Of a DNA stretch of 64,000 nt, positions 16,310-25,250 are shown piece after piece; the first letter of the stretch is position 1; the number at the start of each line of letters is the position of its first letter. The notes below the pieces were generated by a model. The model did not search any database. It saw only the letters and a program-made list of their open reading frames with translations, and was not told the origin of the DNA. This stretch comes from Actinomadura sp. K4S16 (GTDB lineage: Bacteria > Actinomycetota > Actinomycetes > Streptosporangiales > Streptosporangiaceae), in contig NZ_BDDE01000023.1 in the NCBI RefSeq assembly GCF_008327685.1, forward strand, positions 1 through 64,000. Direction: 5' to 3'. The position numbers were made by a program, and so were the translations under genes.

Positions 16310-17576
16310 CGGAGAGGCCATTGCCGCCGGGGACGCGGATCAGGGACGCCCCGAACAGCACGACCAGCCCGGACATCGCCAGCACGAACTGCGACGGCGA
16401 CAGGCCGAGCGGGGCCGCGCCGGCCTTCCTCAGGAGGTCGGCCGCGGCCCCGGCCAGCAGCGCGGCCAGCGCCAGGCCGAAGCGCAGAACGGCGTGGAAG
16501 GCCGTGAGGGCCAGGTTCCGGTTGGCCCCGCTGAGCGCCTCCTGGAGGTAGGTGATCCCGCCCACCAGCGCACTGGTCGCCGCCGCGCCGAACAGCACGG
16601 CCCCGATGAACGCCCAGGTCACCGTCCCCAGCAGGGCCATGAGGAAGATCACCACACCCTGCACGGCCGTCCCGGCCCGGATCTGCACCGACAGGTTCCG
16701 CACCTTGCGGTGGATGATCAGCAGCCCGACGAGCGCGCCCACGCCGAACAGCACCACGAGCGTCCCGAACCCCACCGGGCCCGCGGTCAGGACGTTTCGC
16801 ACGAACACCACGCCCAGCGAGAACAGCGCCCCCAGCCCGAGCGACACCACCGCCACCCCCGGCAGGACGCCGCGCACCACGGGCAGGCGCAGGCCCGAGA
16901 GCAGGCCGCGGGACGACGTCTCCTGCTCGGTGCGCTCCATCTCCCGCCGCTCGGCGGGCCCCGGACCGAGGTCGGGGATCGAGCGGATGGCGAGGTAGCA
17001 GATCAGGTACGTCAGGGCGTCCAGCCAGAACACCACCGCGTAGCGCCAGTTGCCGTGCAGGCCGATGTTCTCCGAGAACAGCAGGATCAGGCCGAACGCG
17101 CCGGCGCCCACCGGGATCATCCCGTACGAGGTGGCCATCGTGATGCCGTTGGCGATCTCCAGCGTGCCCGTGTCGTGCCGGTTCTCCTCGTCCTCGATGA
17201 GGAACGGGATCGACGCGTCCCGGGCCGGCAGGAAGATCAGCCCCGCCACCTCGATCATGAAGGCCCAGAAGTACACCCACCCCAGCCACGGCACGATCGG
17301 CAGCGCCAGCGCCATGCCCGTCTGGACGAGGGTCGCCCACATCATGACGCTGCGCCGCCGCCAGCGCGTCACCACCCGCGCCGCCACCGGCGCGCCCAGC
17401 GCGGACGGGAGCAGCCGCAGCACCAGCACGCCGCCGACCGCCGTCGTGGAGTCGCTGAGCAGCAGCACGAAGTACATCAGCGCCAGGGTGCCCATCCAGT
17501 CGCCGAACGAGGAGACCGTCTGACCGACGATGAGCCGCCGGAAGTCGCGCTTGTTCAGCTGCTCCCTGAGTCCCAT
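16302..17576 (-). CDS. MFS transporter (12-TM)
   Basis: The 424-residue product starts MGLREQLNKRDFRRLIVGQTVSSFGDWMGTLAL, typical of 12-TM MFS proteins of the macrolide-efflux/enterobactin-exporter-like kind, with LRLLPSALGAPVAARVVTR forming the A-motif region. An acidic interdomain stretch IEDEENRHDTGTLEIANGI is characteristic. The start at 17576 lies inside the 3' end of the upstream glycosyltransferase gene (22-base overlap), so the two are co-transcribed. The frame stays open far upstream, but that part is an out-of-frame read of the glycosyltransferase. Confidence 0.85.
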   Translation of the reverse strand: MGLREQLNKRDFRRLIVGQTVSSFGDWMGTLALMYFVLLLSDSTTAVGGVLVLRLLPSALGAPVAARVVTRWRRRSVMMWATLVQTGMALALPIVPWLGWVYFWAFMIEVAGLIFLPARDASIPFLIEDEENRHDTGTLEIANGITMATSYGMIPVGAGAFGLILLFSENIGLHGNWRYAVVFWLDALTYLICYLAIRSIPDLGPGPAERREMERTEQETSSRGLLSGLRLPVVRGVLPGVAVVSLGLGALFSLGVVFVRNVLTAGPVGFGTLVVLFGVGALVGLLIIHRKVRNLSVQIRAGTAVQGVVIFLMALLGTVTWAFIGAVLFGAAATSALVGGITYLQEALSGANRNLALTAFHAVLRFGLALAALLAGAAADLLRKAGAAPLGLSPSQFVLAMSGLVVLFGASLIRVPGGNGLSAK

Positions 17577-18730
17577 GCGGGCTCCATCCCCGGTGTGTCG
17601 TGCTTCGGCGGCGCTTCGGGGGCGGAGTCCTTCAGCAGGCCGGCGAGCCGGGCCGCGGCGGCGTCCCAGCTCCACCGCTCGCACGTCCACCGCCGTCCGG
17701 CGGCCCCCATCGCGGCGGCGCGCTCGGGGGAGCCGAGCAGGCGGTGCAGGGCGAGGGCGATCTCGTCCGGGCCGGCGGCGTCGACCAGCACGCCCGTCCG
17801 GCCGTTGATCAGGGACTCGGGGCTGCCGCCGGACCGCCCCACGACCACCGGCAGCCCCGACGCCGACGCCTCCAGCACCGACAGGCCCAGCCCCTCGGTC
17901 TGGAGCCCCGCCCGGTCGTCGCGGCACGGCAGCGCGAACACGTCGGCGGCGGCGTAGTAGCGCGGCAGCTCCGCCGCGGAGACGGGCCCGGTCACCGTGA
18001 CCGTCCCCGGCACCTCCCGGTCCGCCAGCTCGACGAGCCTGCGCCGCATCGGACCGTCCCCGACGATCACCAGCCGGGCGTCCGGACGGCGCCGCACCAC
18101 GTCGGCCCACGCGCGGATCAGCATGTCGTGGCCCTTGCGGCGGACGAGCCGCGCGACGCTCAGCACCACCGGCCCGTTCCCGAGCCCGTGCCGGCGGCGC
18201 ACCGCCGACCCGTCCAGCCCCGGACGGAACCGCACGGTGTCGACGGCCCCGGCGAGCCGCGCCAGCCGCGTCCGGTCGCCGACCGCGGCCTGGAGCTCCG
18301 GCAGCGTGGTCGCGCTGAGATGGGTGAGGACGTCGAACGACCGCGCCGCCGCCCGGAGCGCCACCCGCGTCGGCGGCGCCCGGAACCACCCCAGCTCCTG
18401 CCCGTGGGCGGACCCGACCAGCCACCGCACCCCGGCCGCCCGCACCAGCGGCGCGTACATCCCGAACGGCGCCGCCGCCGTGATCCACCCGGCCTCGACC
18501 CGGTGCCGGACGACGAGCCGCCGCAGCCCGCGGAACAGCAGATACCCGTGCCGCCGGACGACGGGGAACGCGAGGGCCGCGTCGAACTCCGCGGACCCCG
18601 GCCACGCGGGCGCCACGACGACCACCCGGTCCACGGGCAGCCGCCGGACCAGCTCCCACGTGAACGTCTGAACGCCGCCGGGCTCCGGTGGAAAGTGCCC
18701 GGTCAGCACCAGCGTCCGCGGTATCTCCAT
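17555..18730 (-). CDS. GT4 glycosyltransferase (PimB'-like)
   Basis: This 391-residue GT-B enzyme opens with LVLTGHFPPEPGGVQTFTWE, the acceptor-side pattern of PimB'-type mannosyltransferases. The GT4 donor-site elements are VLSVARLVRRKGHDMLIRAW, LVIVGDGPMRR and EGLGLSVLEASASGLPVVV (the E-x7-E motif). It probably transfers a sugar to a lipid acceptor at the membrane face. The exact acceptor is not readable. The MFS gene overlaps its 3' end, suggesting a glycosylation plus transport unit. Confidence 0.82.
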   Translation of the reverse strand: MEIPRTLVLTGHFPPEPGGVQTFTWELVRRLPVDRVVVVAPAWPGSAEFDAALAFPVVRRHGYLLFRGLRRLVVRHRVEAGWITAAAPFGMYAPLVRAAGVRWLVGSAHGQELGWFRAPPTRVALRAAARSFDVLTHLSATTLPELQAAVGDRTRLARLAGAVDTVRFRPGLDGSAVRRRHGLGNGPVVLSVARLVRRKGHDMLIRAWADVVRRRPDARLVIVGDGPMRRRLVELADREVPGTVTVTGPVSAAELPRYYAAADVFALPCRDDRAGLQTEGLGLSVLEASASGLPVVVGRSGGSPESLINGRTGVLVDAAGPDEIALALHRLLGSPERAAAMGAAGRRWTCERWSWDAAAARLAGLLKDSAPEAPPKHDTPGMEPAWDSGSS

Positions 18731-18889
18731 GCGACGACGATTTCCCGTCTAGAGGCCCCCCAACCAATCCACCAGGCCACTGACCGCTTTGTCGCTTTTG
18801 CGGCTCCCTGGCCTGACTCGTGCGATCCGGCCGAAGTCCCACAACATCCTTAAAAGGAACGTCAGAACGTCAGGGGTAAATGTCATGAT

Positions 18890-20620
18890 GTGGCAAAGGC
18901 GCGACAGGCGGGCGGAGCGGGGGATGGGGTGTCCAGAAGGTCGCAGGAACGGGAGCACAGGCCGGTCCCGGAGCTGATCACGGGACTGGCTTCACGCGTC
19001 CGCGAGGGGCGGATCCGCCTCCCCAAGTTCCAGCGCGAGTTCGTCTGGACGCGGGAGCAGGTGCTCGACCTTCTGGACTCGATAGCGCGCAACTACCCGA
19101 TCGGCAGCCTCCTGCTGTGGCGCAGCGATCTTCCCCTCGCGAGCGAACGCACCATCGCCGACCTTGCGATCGACGTCCGCGAGGACGAGGACGTCACTGC
19201 CTACCTCCTCGACGGCTGCCAGCGGCTGTCCACGATCTGCGGCGCGCTCCACTGGGAGCCGGACGACCCACGGAGTAACTGGAACCTCGCATACGACCTG
19301 CGGGAAGAGCGCTTTCTGCACCGCGATGATCTCGATGACCCGCCGGCCCACCAGGTCCCGCTCCGCTTCCTGACCGATCCGTCCGCCTTCTTCAAACGGG
19401 TCATGAAGCTCCCCGAAGAGCAGCAGGCCCGAGCGGACCTCCTGTTCAACCGATTCGCCCAGTACGAGGTCGCCGTGGTGACACTAGAAAGAACGTCGTT
19501 CACCGAGGTCGGCCGCATTTTCGAGCGCGTCAACACGCGGGGGACCCCGCTCACGACCGTGGAGTTCGTCCGCGCCGCTACCTGGACCGACGAGTTCGAC
19601 CTGCTCGACGCGATCGACGGCGTCCGTGCGGTCCTCGCACGCAAGCACTACGGCCGGATTGACCGGCAACTGCTGCTCAGGGCGATCTCCGCCGCCGCAG
19701 ACCTCGGGTTCTCCACGAGGGACCTCGAAGGGCTGCCCGCCCTGCCGCACGAGAAGCTGACCTCGGCCATCGCGGAGACCGGGGACGCCGCACGCCGCGC
19801 CGTGGACTTCCTCACCACCGAGATCGGCACACCGACCGCCGAGGCGCTCCCGTATCCGAACCAGCTCGCGGTCGTCATCGAGATCTTCCGGCGGCTCCCG
19901 AAGCCCGACGCGCGCCAGTTCGCCGCGATCCGCAGCTGGTTCTGGAAGACGGCGCTGACCGCCTACTACGACGGCTGGAACGCCCGGAAGATGAGCGACG
20001 ACCTCGCCGCCGTCGCCGCGTTCGCATCTGGTGCGGCCAAGAGCATCACCGTGGACACGCCGCCCCTGAGCGTTGGGCTCTGGAAGTCTCAGCAGTACAG
20101 GCGCGACAGCGGCAGGACGAAGGCGTTCGCTCTGCTCCTGGCGGCCGCAGGACCGCGCGACCTGCGCACGGGGCAGCGGATCGACACCGGCCGTGCCCTG
20201 GCGATGTCCAACGACATGCAGTACCACCACTTCTTCCCGAAGGCGTGGCTGATGCGCGAAGGGCTCGCCTATGAACGGGCGAACACGCTGGTCAACATCG
20301 TCATGTTGACCGCGATCAGCAACCAGGCCGTGGCCGACCAGGCCCCCGCCGCCTACCTCAAGGACGAGATCGACTTCAGTGGAGAAGAGGAGATCCGCGC
20401 ACGGCTCGAAAGCCTCCTGGTGTCACCGCCGGCGTACGACGCGGCCGTGCGCGGCGACTATTCCGCGTTCCAGGACGCACGTGCCGAGACGCTTCTCTCC
20501 TGGGCTCAGGAACTCGTCGGGGGCGCCGCGATCGCCGAGACGCCGGACGAGGATCTCGATCCCGAGGTGACCCGGCGGCTGACGGAGGTCGAGGTCACCG
20601 ACACCGATACCGACGACTGA
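18890..20620 (+). CDS. DUF262/DUF1524 (GmrSD-like) protein
   Basis: The 576-residue protein has an N-terminal DUF262 ParB-like domain (LPKFQREFVWTREQVLDLLDSI, then LLDGCQRLSTI) and a C-terminal DUF1524 HNH-type nuclease region (MQYHHFFPKAWLMREG with NTLVNIVML and ISNQAVAD). This is the architecture of GmrSD-type modification-dependent restriction and related defence proteins. The usual DGQQR motif reads DGCQR here. GTG 18890 and GTG 18929 are both possible starts; neither has a good ribosome site. A tandem repeat AACGTCAG x2 (18858-18873) precedes it. RadC follows 52 bases downstream. Confidence 0.82.
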   Translation: MAKARQAGGAGDGVSRRSQEREHRPVPELITGLASRVREGRIRLPKFQREFVWTREQVLDLLDSIARNYPIGSLLLWRSDLPLASERTIADLAIDVREDEDVTAYLLDGCQRLSTICGALHWEPDDPRSNWNLAYDLREERFLHRDDLDDPPAHQVPLRFLTDPSAFFKRVMKLPEEQQARADLLFNRFAQYEVAVVTLERTSFTEVGRIFERVNTRGTPLTTVEFVRAATWTDEFDLLDAIDGVRAVLARKHYGRIDRQLLLRAISAAADLGFSTRDLEGLPALPHEKLTSAIAETGDAARRAVDFLTTEIGTPTAEALPYPNQLAVVIEIFRRLPKPDARQFAAIRSWFWKTALTAYYDGWNARKMSDDLAAVAAFASGAAKSITVDTPPLSVGLWKSQQYRRDSGRTKAFALLLAAAGPRDLRTGQRIDTGRALAMSNDMQYHHFFPKAWLMREGLAYERANTLVNIVMLTAISNQAVADQAPAAYLKDEIDFSGEEEIRARLESLLVSPPAYDAAVRGDYSAFQDARAETLLSWAQELVGGAAIAETPDEDLDPEVTRRLTEVEVTDTDTDD

Positions 20621-20672
20621 GCTTGCCGCGCTCTGTCCCCCCCGTCTGCTCTCCTTCTGGGGGAGGTACGAG

Positions 20673-21326
20673 ATGCGGGTCAAGGATCTGCCCGAGTTGG
20701 ACAGGCCTCGCGAGCGCCTGCTCCGCCAGGGCCCTCGCGCTCTGGCGGACCGAGAGCTGCTGGCGCTGATCCTCGGTGCCGGGCGGCCGGGCCGCGATGC
20801 GATCGAACTGGCCGCCAGACTGATCGACGATCAGGGCTGCCTCGCGACCCTGGCAGGTGCTGACGCCCACACTCTGAGCCGCCTGCCGGGGATCGGCCCG
20901 GCCAGAGCGGCCCGTGTCGCCGCCGCCTTCGAGTTGGCGCGGCGCGCGGCGACGGGCGAGGAACGGCGCAGGGTCCGGGGTTCGGCGGACCTCGCCGCGG
21001 TGGCAGCGCCGCTCTTGCGCGGCCTCCGACACGAGCGGGTCGTGGTCGTCGTCTGCGATGCCGGCGGCGGGGTTCTTCGCGTCGTGCCGCTGACCGAAGG
21101 CGCCGCCGATCGGAGCCTGATCCCTGTCCGGGACGTTCTGACCACGGTCCTCTCGACCGGCGGCACCGCCTTCGGGGTGGCGCACAACCATCCCAGTGGA
21201 AGTCTTGAGCCCAGCGTGTCCGACCGCCGGGCGACGGAGGCGCTGCGCGACGCCGCCGAAACGGTCGGCCTGCGCTTCATGGACCACGTCATCGTCAGTG
21301 AAACCGCCTGGGCTCGTGTGGCCTGA
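20673..21326 (+). CDS. radC: RadC-family JAB/MPN domain protein
   Basis: This 217-residue protein has the RadC N-terminal helix-hairpin-helix part (RPRERLLRQGPRALADRELL, LSRLPGIGPARAARVAAA) and the C-terminal JAMM metal site HNHPSGSLEPSVSD. GGGGGAGG precedes the ATG by five bases. RadC is no longer viewed as a core repair protein and is often carried by mobile and defence loci. Its position 52 bases behind the DUF262 gene suggests one transcription unit. A perfect 14-bp palindrome GGCCTGATCAGGCC (21320-21333) spans its stop codon. Confidence 0.85.
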   Translation: MRVKDLPELDRPRERLLRQGPRALADRELLALILGAGRPGRDAIELAARLIDDQGCLATLAGADAHTLSRLPGIGPARAARVAAAFELARRAATGEERRRVRGSADLAAVAAPLLRGLRHERVVVVVCDAGGGVLRVVPLTEGAADRSLIPVRDVLTTVLSTGGTAFGVAHNHPSGSLEPSVSDRRATEALRDAAETVGLRFMDHVIVSETAWARVA

Positions 21327-21544
21327 TCAGGCCGTCCCGAATGTCTTCCGGGTAATCGAGCGCCGACCCGCCCAGGCCGCCCGCACACCCGCCTGACGAC
21401 CCCGGCGGCCCCGTCCAACCGTCCCGTCTGGAGAGACTCGCTCGCGTCCGCGAAGTTTTTCGTCAGGTTGGATAGAGCATCCAGGCCGCGCGTGGCCGTG
21501 CAGGCACCTCAAGGGCCGCCTCGCGGTCACCCGGTCGGTGCGTG

Positions 21545-21722
21545 CTGGTGCTCTGTGGCTCGCATGGCTAAGGCGGTGAGCCTCTGGGTGGGGAGTTCTG
21601 GGAGCGTGCCTCGATCAACCGGTCCGGCAGGCCGGGGACGAACATCCACCATGACCGCGTGTAGATCCCGTGCCAGACCTGCAAACCGGGATCCATTATG
21701 CCAGGTCGGCGGCCGGGTTCAT
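21545..21722 (-). pseudogene. Decayed copy of the 72-aa small gene
   Basis: This is the counterpart of the intact gene at 37038-37256. It begins identically (ATG AAC CCG GC) but has TAA as codon 9 (21696-21698) and a one-base deletion shortly after (GGATCCCGG against GGATCCCCGG), so the remaining similarity (VWxGIYTR, FVPGLPDRLIEA) is out of frame. The 3' limit is approximate. Confidence 0.7.
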
Positions 21723-21916
21723 CGGCTCAGCTCCCCGGCGGACGGCTGAGCGGCCAGCGCCTCGCGTAGTTCCTTCTCGGAGTCGGCGATGACGGTCGCG
21801 GGCAGGCCCGGCCTCGGGTCACGTCGAACCGCGCCCCAGTACGCGCCCTGCTGGGATATCCACACCATCCAGGCGGGGAAGTCCCGCTCAATCTCGGCCG
21901 TTCTCGTGTCTCTCGT
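21719..21916 (-). pseudogene. Copy of the 65-aa small gene with lost start codon
   Basis: The sequence is strongly similar to the intact gene at 37253-37450: DTRTAEIERDFPAWMVWISQ, GAYWGAVRRDPRPGLPATVI and a shared QPSxGELSR end. The position of the start codon reads ACG (21914-21916) where the intact copy has ATG. The frame is open to 22072 upstream but offers no credible start, so translation is doubtful. It overlaps the decayed second small gene exactly as in the intact locus. Confidence 0.65.
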
Positions 21917-22070
21917 TCGCTGACCTGTCTCTTCCCGGCCGACCTCGTCGGCGTGCGTCTGATTCCTGAGACAGATTGCGGTCGAGCGATTACTTTGGGC
22001 AACGAAGCTATTGTAACTGGACCTCCACCCCCCCGACGCCCCCGCCAACCAAGTGCCGGAGGCCCCTGCC

Positions 22071-22540
22071 AAGGCCGCTGACCAGTAAGACCCCGACGCG
22101 CTGCGCGTCTACTTCAGCGAAGAGCTCCGCCGGATGCGCCAGCGCGCGAAGCTGTCCCAGAGCCAACTCGCGAACGCCTTGGGCTGCACACCGCAGTGGA
22201 TCTGCCAACTGGAGAAGGCGGACAAGACCGTCTCCGAGCAGACGGCTCTCGACCTGGACACCTACTTTAAGACCGACGGCTGGGACCACGACGAAGGCCA
22301 CTTCCAGCGCATCCACAAGACCATCCGCCGCGCCAGCCGCCACCGCGTCCTGCTGCCAGGTTTCGACGCCGACCTACGCCACGAAAGCTTGGCTATCGGC
22401 ATCCGATGCTTCGCTGCGCAGGTTGTCCCGGGACTCTTCAGACAGAGGACTACACACGCGGGACGATGGATCTGAGTGAGTCGGCTGAGACGCTCGGTGC
22501 TCGGACTACCGGACGTATCGCCCGGCAAGCGATCCTCAAC
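22071..22540 (+). pseudogene. Decayed XRE-DUF5753 regulator, 3' end missing
   Basis: Aligned by eye to the intact gene at 37604-38443, the start ATG is AAG here (22071-22073) and CAG-CAA became CAG-TAA (stop at 22086-22088). The HTH is still readable (RRMRQRAKLSQSQLANALGC, TPQWICQLEKADK). A one-base deletion near 22436 shifts GLLQTEDYTRGTMD out of frame. Similarity stops near 22540, and the rest of DUF5753 and the DUF397 partner are absent; the hsdS gene end follows at 22605. An ATG at 22134 could restart a short HTH-only protein. Confidence 0.75.
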
Positions 22541-22604
22541 ACGCCGCAAGTCAACACGTCCGGGGAAACTTGGTGGACACGCACTTGACCGTCCCGTCCG
22601 GCTC

Positions 22605-23747
22605 TCAGAGCTTTCCGCTGAATGCCGCGTTAAGAAGGGACTGTTGCAGCGCCGAAGTAGTTGGTTTCTGAGTCTGCGCCAACTTGCGCATCTTCGTGCT
22701 TTCGTCGAGGAAGTTGGCTATTTGGTGCTGGCGGGATGGAGTCGGGAGTGGGATGGATATGTTGTTAAACTTATTAATCGAGAGGGTTTGATTGCGAAGG
22801 ACGGTCCCGGTGGAGGTGTTGCGAATGATTCCTTGACCGGATCTGCTCTGAAAATAATAATTCAGATAGCGCAGGTCGACATTATCGGACGGGGTAAAGC
22901 TAAGAAAGCGGCTCGAGCCGACGCAGTCTTTATCTGCCTCCGTGGAAATGGCAATCGCGCCCTCCCAGGCCATGATGTTAGATACGATCAATCGGTCTGG
23001 CTGTATCCAGAAATATTTTAGCTTGCTCAGTTCCCGCCCTGGCAGTTTGTCGCGGTGGAAGATTCCGTTTCCGAAAGATCGTACACCGATCTGCGTGTAT
23101 TCGCGTTCGGGGTCAACTTCTAGGGGGATTCTCTCCAGGGAGAGGATATCGCCAAGCCGGGTTGATTTACTCGACTCTTCCTTGTGGATTACGGAGTCTC
23201 GGAGAGCGTTGTGAAGATCCTCGGTAAAGTCTCGTTTCTTCTGTATCAGTGACAGTTTTTGCATTGCTGAGTCCAGACGGGCGGCGATGCGGCGCTGCTC
23301 TGCCGGACTGGGGAGCGGGATATTTACCGACAGTAGGCGTTCAGCGCTGACGCGTTCCTTGCGTGCGCCAATACCTTTAGACTGGGCGCGAAGGCGCTCC
23401 CAGAACTCTGGCCAAGCGCAAATATTTGCCAAATAGCGGGAATCGGCCCGGGTGTCGTCGATCGCAAATGTTGGAAACTCGGGAGACAAATACCAGCCAT
23501 CGAACTCGGCTGAAATCAGCGATATAGCTCCCTCGAAAGCTTTAAGGCGGCTCATGACCAGACGCCCCTCAGTCAGCCGGTTAAGCTTCTTGTAGCTTGT
23601 TTCCCTGCCTTGAATCGGTCCGCGCTTGAACAAACCTCTCCCAAATCCGTACACGCCGGCTATTGGGTAGGACTGGTCGTCCGCCACACGTTCTTCTGTA
23701 GTTGCGAGACTTATGACCTCGCCAAGCGGACGCTCTTGGATACTCAA
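22605..23747 (-). CDS. hsdS: Type I restriction-modification specificity subunit
   Basis: The 380-residue HsdS has two target recognition domains of similar plan (about residues 1-190 and 195-380). Each ends in the conserved helix region: IPLPSPAEQRRIAARLDSAM and IPLPTPSRQHQIANFLDEST. It determines the DNA sequence recognised by the HsdMS methylase and HsdRMS nuclease. Base composition is clearly lower in GC than all neighbours (for example around 22750-22870), suggesting exchange of the specificity gene. Its ATG overlaps the hsdM stop (ATGA). It is the last gene of the operon. Confidence 0.92.
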   Translation of the reverse strand: MSIQERPLGEVISLATTEERVADDQSYPIAGVYGFGRGLFKRGPIQGRETSYKKLNRLTEGRLVMSRLKAFEGAISLISAEFDGWYLSPEFPTFAIDDTRADSRYLANICAWPEFWERLRAQSKGIGARKERVSAERLLSVNIPLPSPAEQRRIAARLDSAMQKLSLIQKKRDFTEDLHNALRDSVIHKEESSKSTRLGDILSLERIPLEVDPEREYTQIGVRSFGNGIFHRDKLPGRELSKLKYFWIQPDRLIVSNIMAWEGAIAISTEADKDCVGSSRFLSFTPSDNVDLRYLNYYFQSRSGQGIIRNTSTGTVLRNQTLSINKFNNISIPLPTPSRQHQIANFLDESTKMRKLAQTQKPTTSALQQSLLNAAFSGKL

Positions 23748-25243
23748 TGGTTCTCCTTGAGTTCTGCTTGGAGTTCTGTAAGTGAGGCGAGAATCTGACG
23801 CTCAGTGTTAATGAGGTCTGCGAGAAGTTCAAGGGGCGGACGGTGCGCCAGATCATCCTCTTCTTCAGGGTGGTTGAGGTTGAGGTTGTAATCGTTGGCG
23901 ATGATATCGGCGATGGGGACGCACCAGGCGTGTTCGTTTTTCTCTCGGCCGGTTCGTTCCTTGCCACCCCACCACTCGGCACATTCTGCGAATTCCTCAT
24001 TGCGCATGGGCCTGGTTTTTGCGTAGCCCTTGCGGCCCTCGGGCGGGTCGATCTGGTAGAACCAGGTCTCCTTCGTGGGGCCCGTCTTGTCGAAGAACAG
24101 CAGATTCGCCGGGATCTGCGTGTAGGGCGCGAAGACGCCCTGGGGAAGCCGCACGATGGTGTGCAGGTTGCACTCCTCCATTAGTTTCTTCTTGATTTTC
24201 GTGCCGATGCCTTCACCGAAGAGGGCGCCGTTCGGCAGGACGATAGCGCAGCGGCCGTCCGGCTTGAGCTTCCTGATTACCTCGTGCAGGAAGAGCCAGG
24301 CCGTTTCGCGAGTCCGATATCCCTGCGGGAATGCCTTGGCGATCGAGGCCTCCTCCTCGCCGCCGAACGGCGGGTTGGTGAGGATCACGTCCACGCGGCT
24401 GCTCGGCCCGGACTCGTTCAGCATGTGCCGGAGCGCGTTCGTGTGCAGGATGTTCGGCTCGGTGATGCCGTGCAGGATCAAGTTCATCATGCACAGGAGG
24501 TAGGGTAGCGGCTTCTTCTCGATGCCCCGCAGGTCGCGCCAGAGCTTCTCCTGCTGGAGGATTCCGAGCTTCTGGCCGCTGGGCAGTTCCGTCAGCTCCG
24601 TGTAGGCCTCCACGAGGAAACCTCCGGTGCCGCAGGCCGGGTCGAGGATCGTCTCGCCGAGCTCTAGGAACGTCTGCTCGACCATGAACCGGATGACGGG
24701 GCGCGGAGTGTAGAACTCGCCAGAGTCCCCGGCCGCGTCTCGTACCTCTTTCAGTAGCGACTCATAGAGGTACGCCATCGTGTGGATGTCGTCGCTGGAC
24801 GCAAAGTTGATGTTGTTGATTTGGTTGATCAGGTCACGGAGGAGATATCCCGACGCCATCCGGTTCTGGACGCCCTCGAATACCTGGCCGAGAACGTTGC
24901 GCGGGTCGCCTGGCTGGTCGCTCTTGAGGTCGCTCAGGTAAGGGAGCAATTCCTCGTTGACGAACTTGAGAAGGTCGTCGCCGGTGAGCTCCTTGTCCTC
25001 GGCCCATTTCCTCCACTGGTACTTGGGCTCGATCGCAGGGCGGAAGTCGTCCTGTTCCCACTCCTTGCGCTGCTTCTCCAGCGCGTCGAAGGCCCGGAGG
25101 AACAGCAGCCACGACAGCAGGGGCAGCCGGTCCAGGTCGCCGTTCAGGCCGGCGTCCTTGCGCATGATGTCGCGGGCCGACTTGATGACGGAACCGAGTC
25201 TCGCGCGCGAGCTGGTGTCCTCGGTCTTCTTCGCTGAAGCCAT
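23744..25243 (-). CDS. hsdM: Type I restriction-modification DNA methyltransferase subunit
   Basis: The 499-residue HsdM contains the N-terminal HsdM_N helical domain (RLPLLSWLLFLRAFDALEKQ) and the N6-adenine methylase motifs: SGEFYTPRPVIRFMV, motif I DPACGTGGFLVEAY and catalytic motif IV LTNPPFGG. It methylates adenine using S-adenosylmethionine in complex with HsdS. It starts only seven bases after abiEii and overlaps hsdS by four bases, so modification and specificity genes are co-translated with the AbiE pair upstream. Confidence 0.95.
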   Translation of the reverse strand: MASAKKTEDTSSRARLGSVIKSARDIMRKDAGLNGDLDRLPLLSWLLFLRAFDALEKQRKEWEQDDFRPAIEPKYQWRKWAEDKELTGDDLLKFVNEELLPYLSDLKSDQPGDPRNVLGQVFEGVQNRMASGYLLRDLINQINNINFASSDDIHTMAYLYESLLKEVRDAAGDSGEFYTPRPVIRFMVEQTFLELGETILDPACGTGGFLVEAYTELTELPSGQKLGILQQEKLWRDLRGIEKKPLPYLLCMMNLILHGITEPNILHTNALRHMLNESGPSSRVDVILTNPPFGGEEEASIAKAFPQGYRTRETAWLFLHEVIRKLKPDGRCAIVLPNGALFGEGIGTKIKKKLMEECNLHTIVRLPQGVFAPYTQIPANLLFFDKTGPTKETWFYQIDPPEGRKGYAKTRPMRNEEFAECAEWWGGKERTGREKNEHAWCVPIADIIANDYNLNLNHPEEEDDLAHRPPLELLADLINTERQILASLTELQAELKENH

Positions 25244-25250
25244 GGCGGGG

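Noticed and set aside
16302..18842. Single 846-codon minus-strand frame that looks like a fusion of a long Arg/Gly-rich protein with an MFS transporter
   Set aside because: The part upstream of 17576 is an out-of-frame reading of the glycosyltransferase gene; the MFS protein has its own ATG at 17576 and the two genes only overlap by 22 bases.
21320..21333. Perfect palindrome GGCCTGATCAGGCC at the radC stop codon as an operator
   Set aside because: It overlaps the coding end, lacks a nearby promoter and may be chance or part of a short terminator; not enough to call a site.
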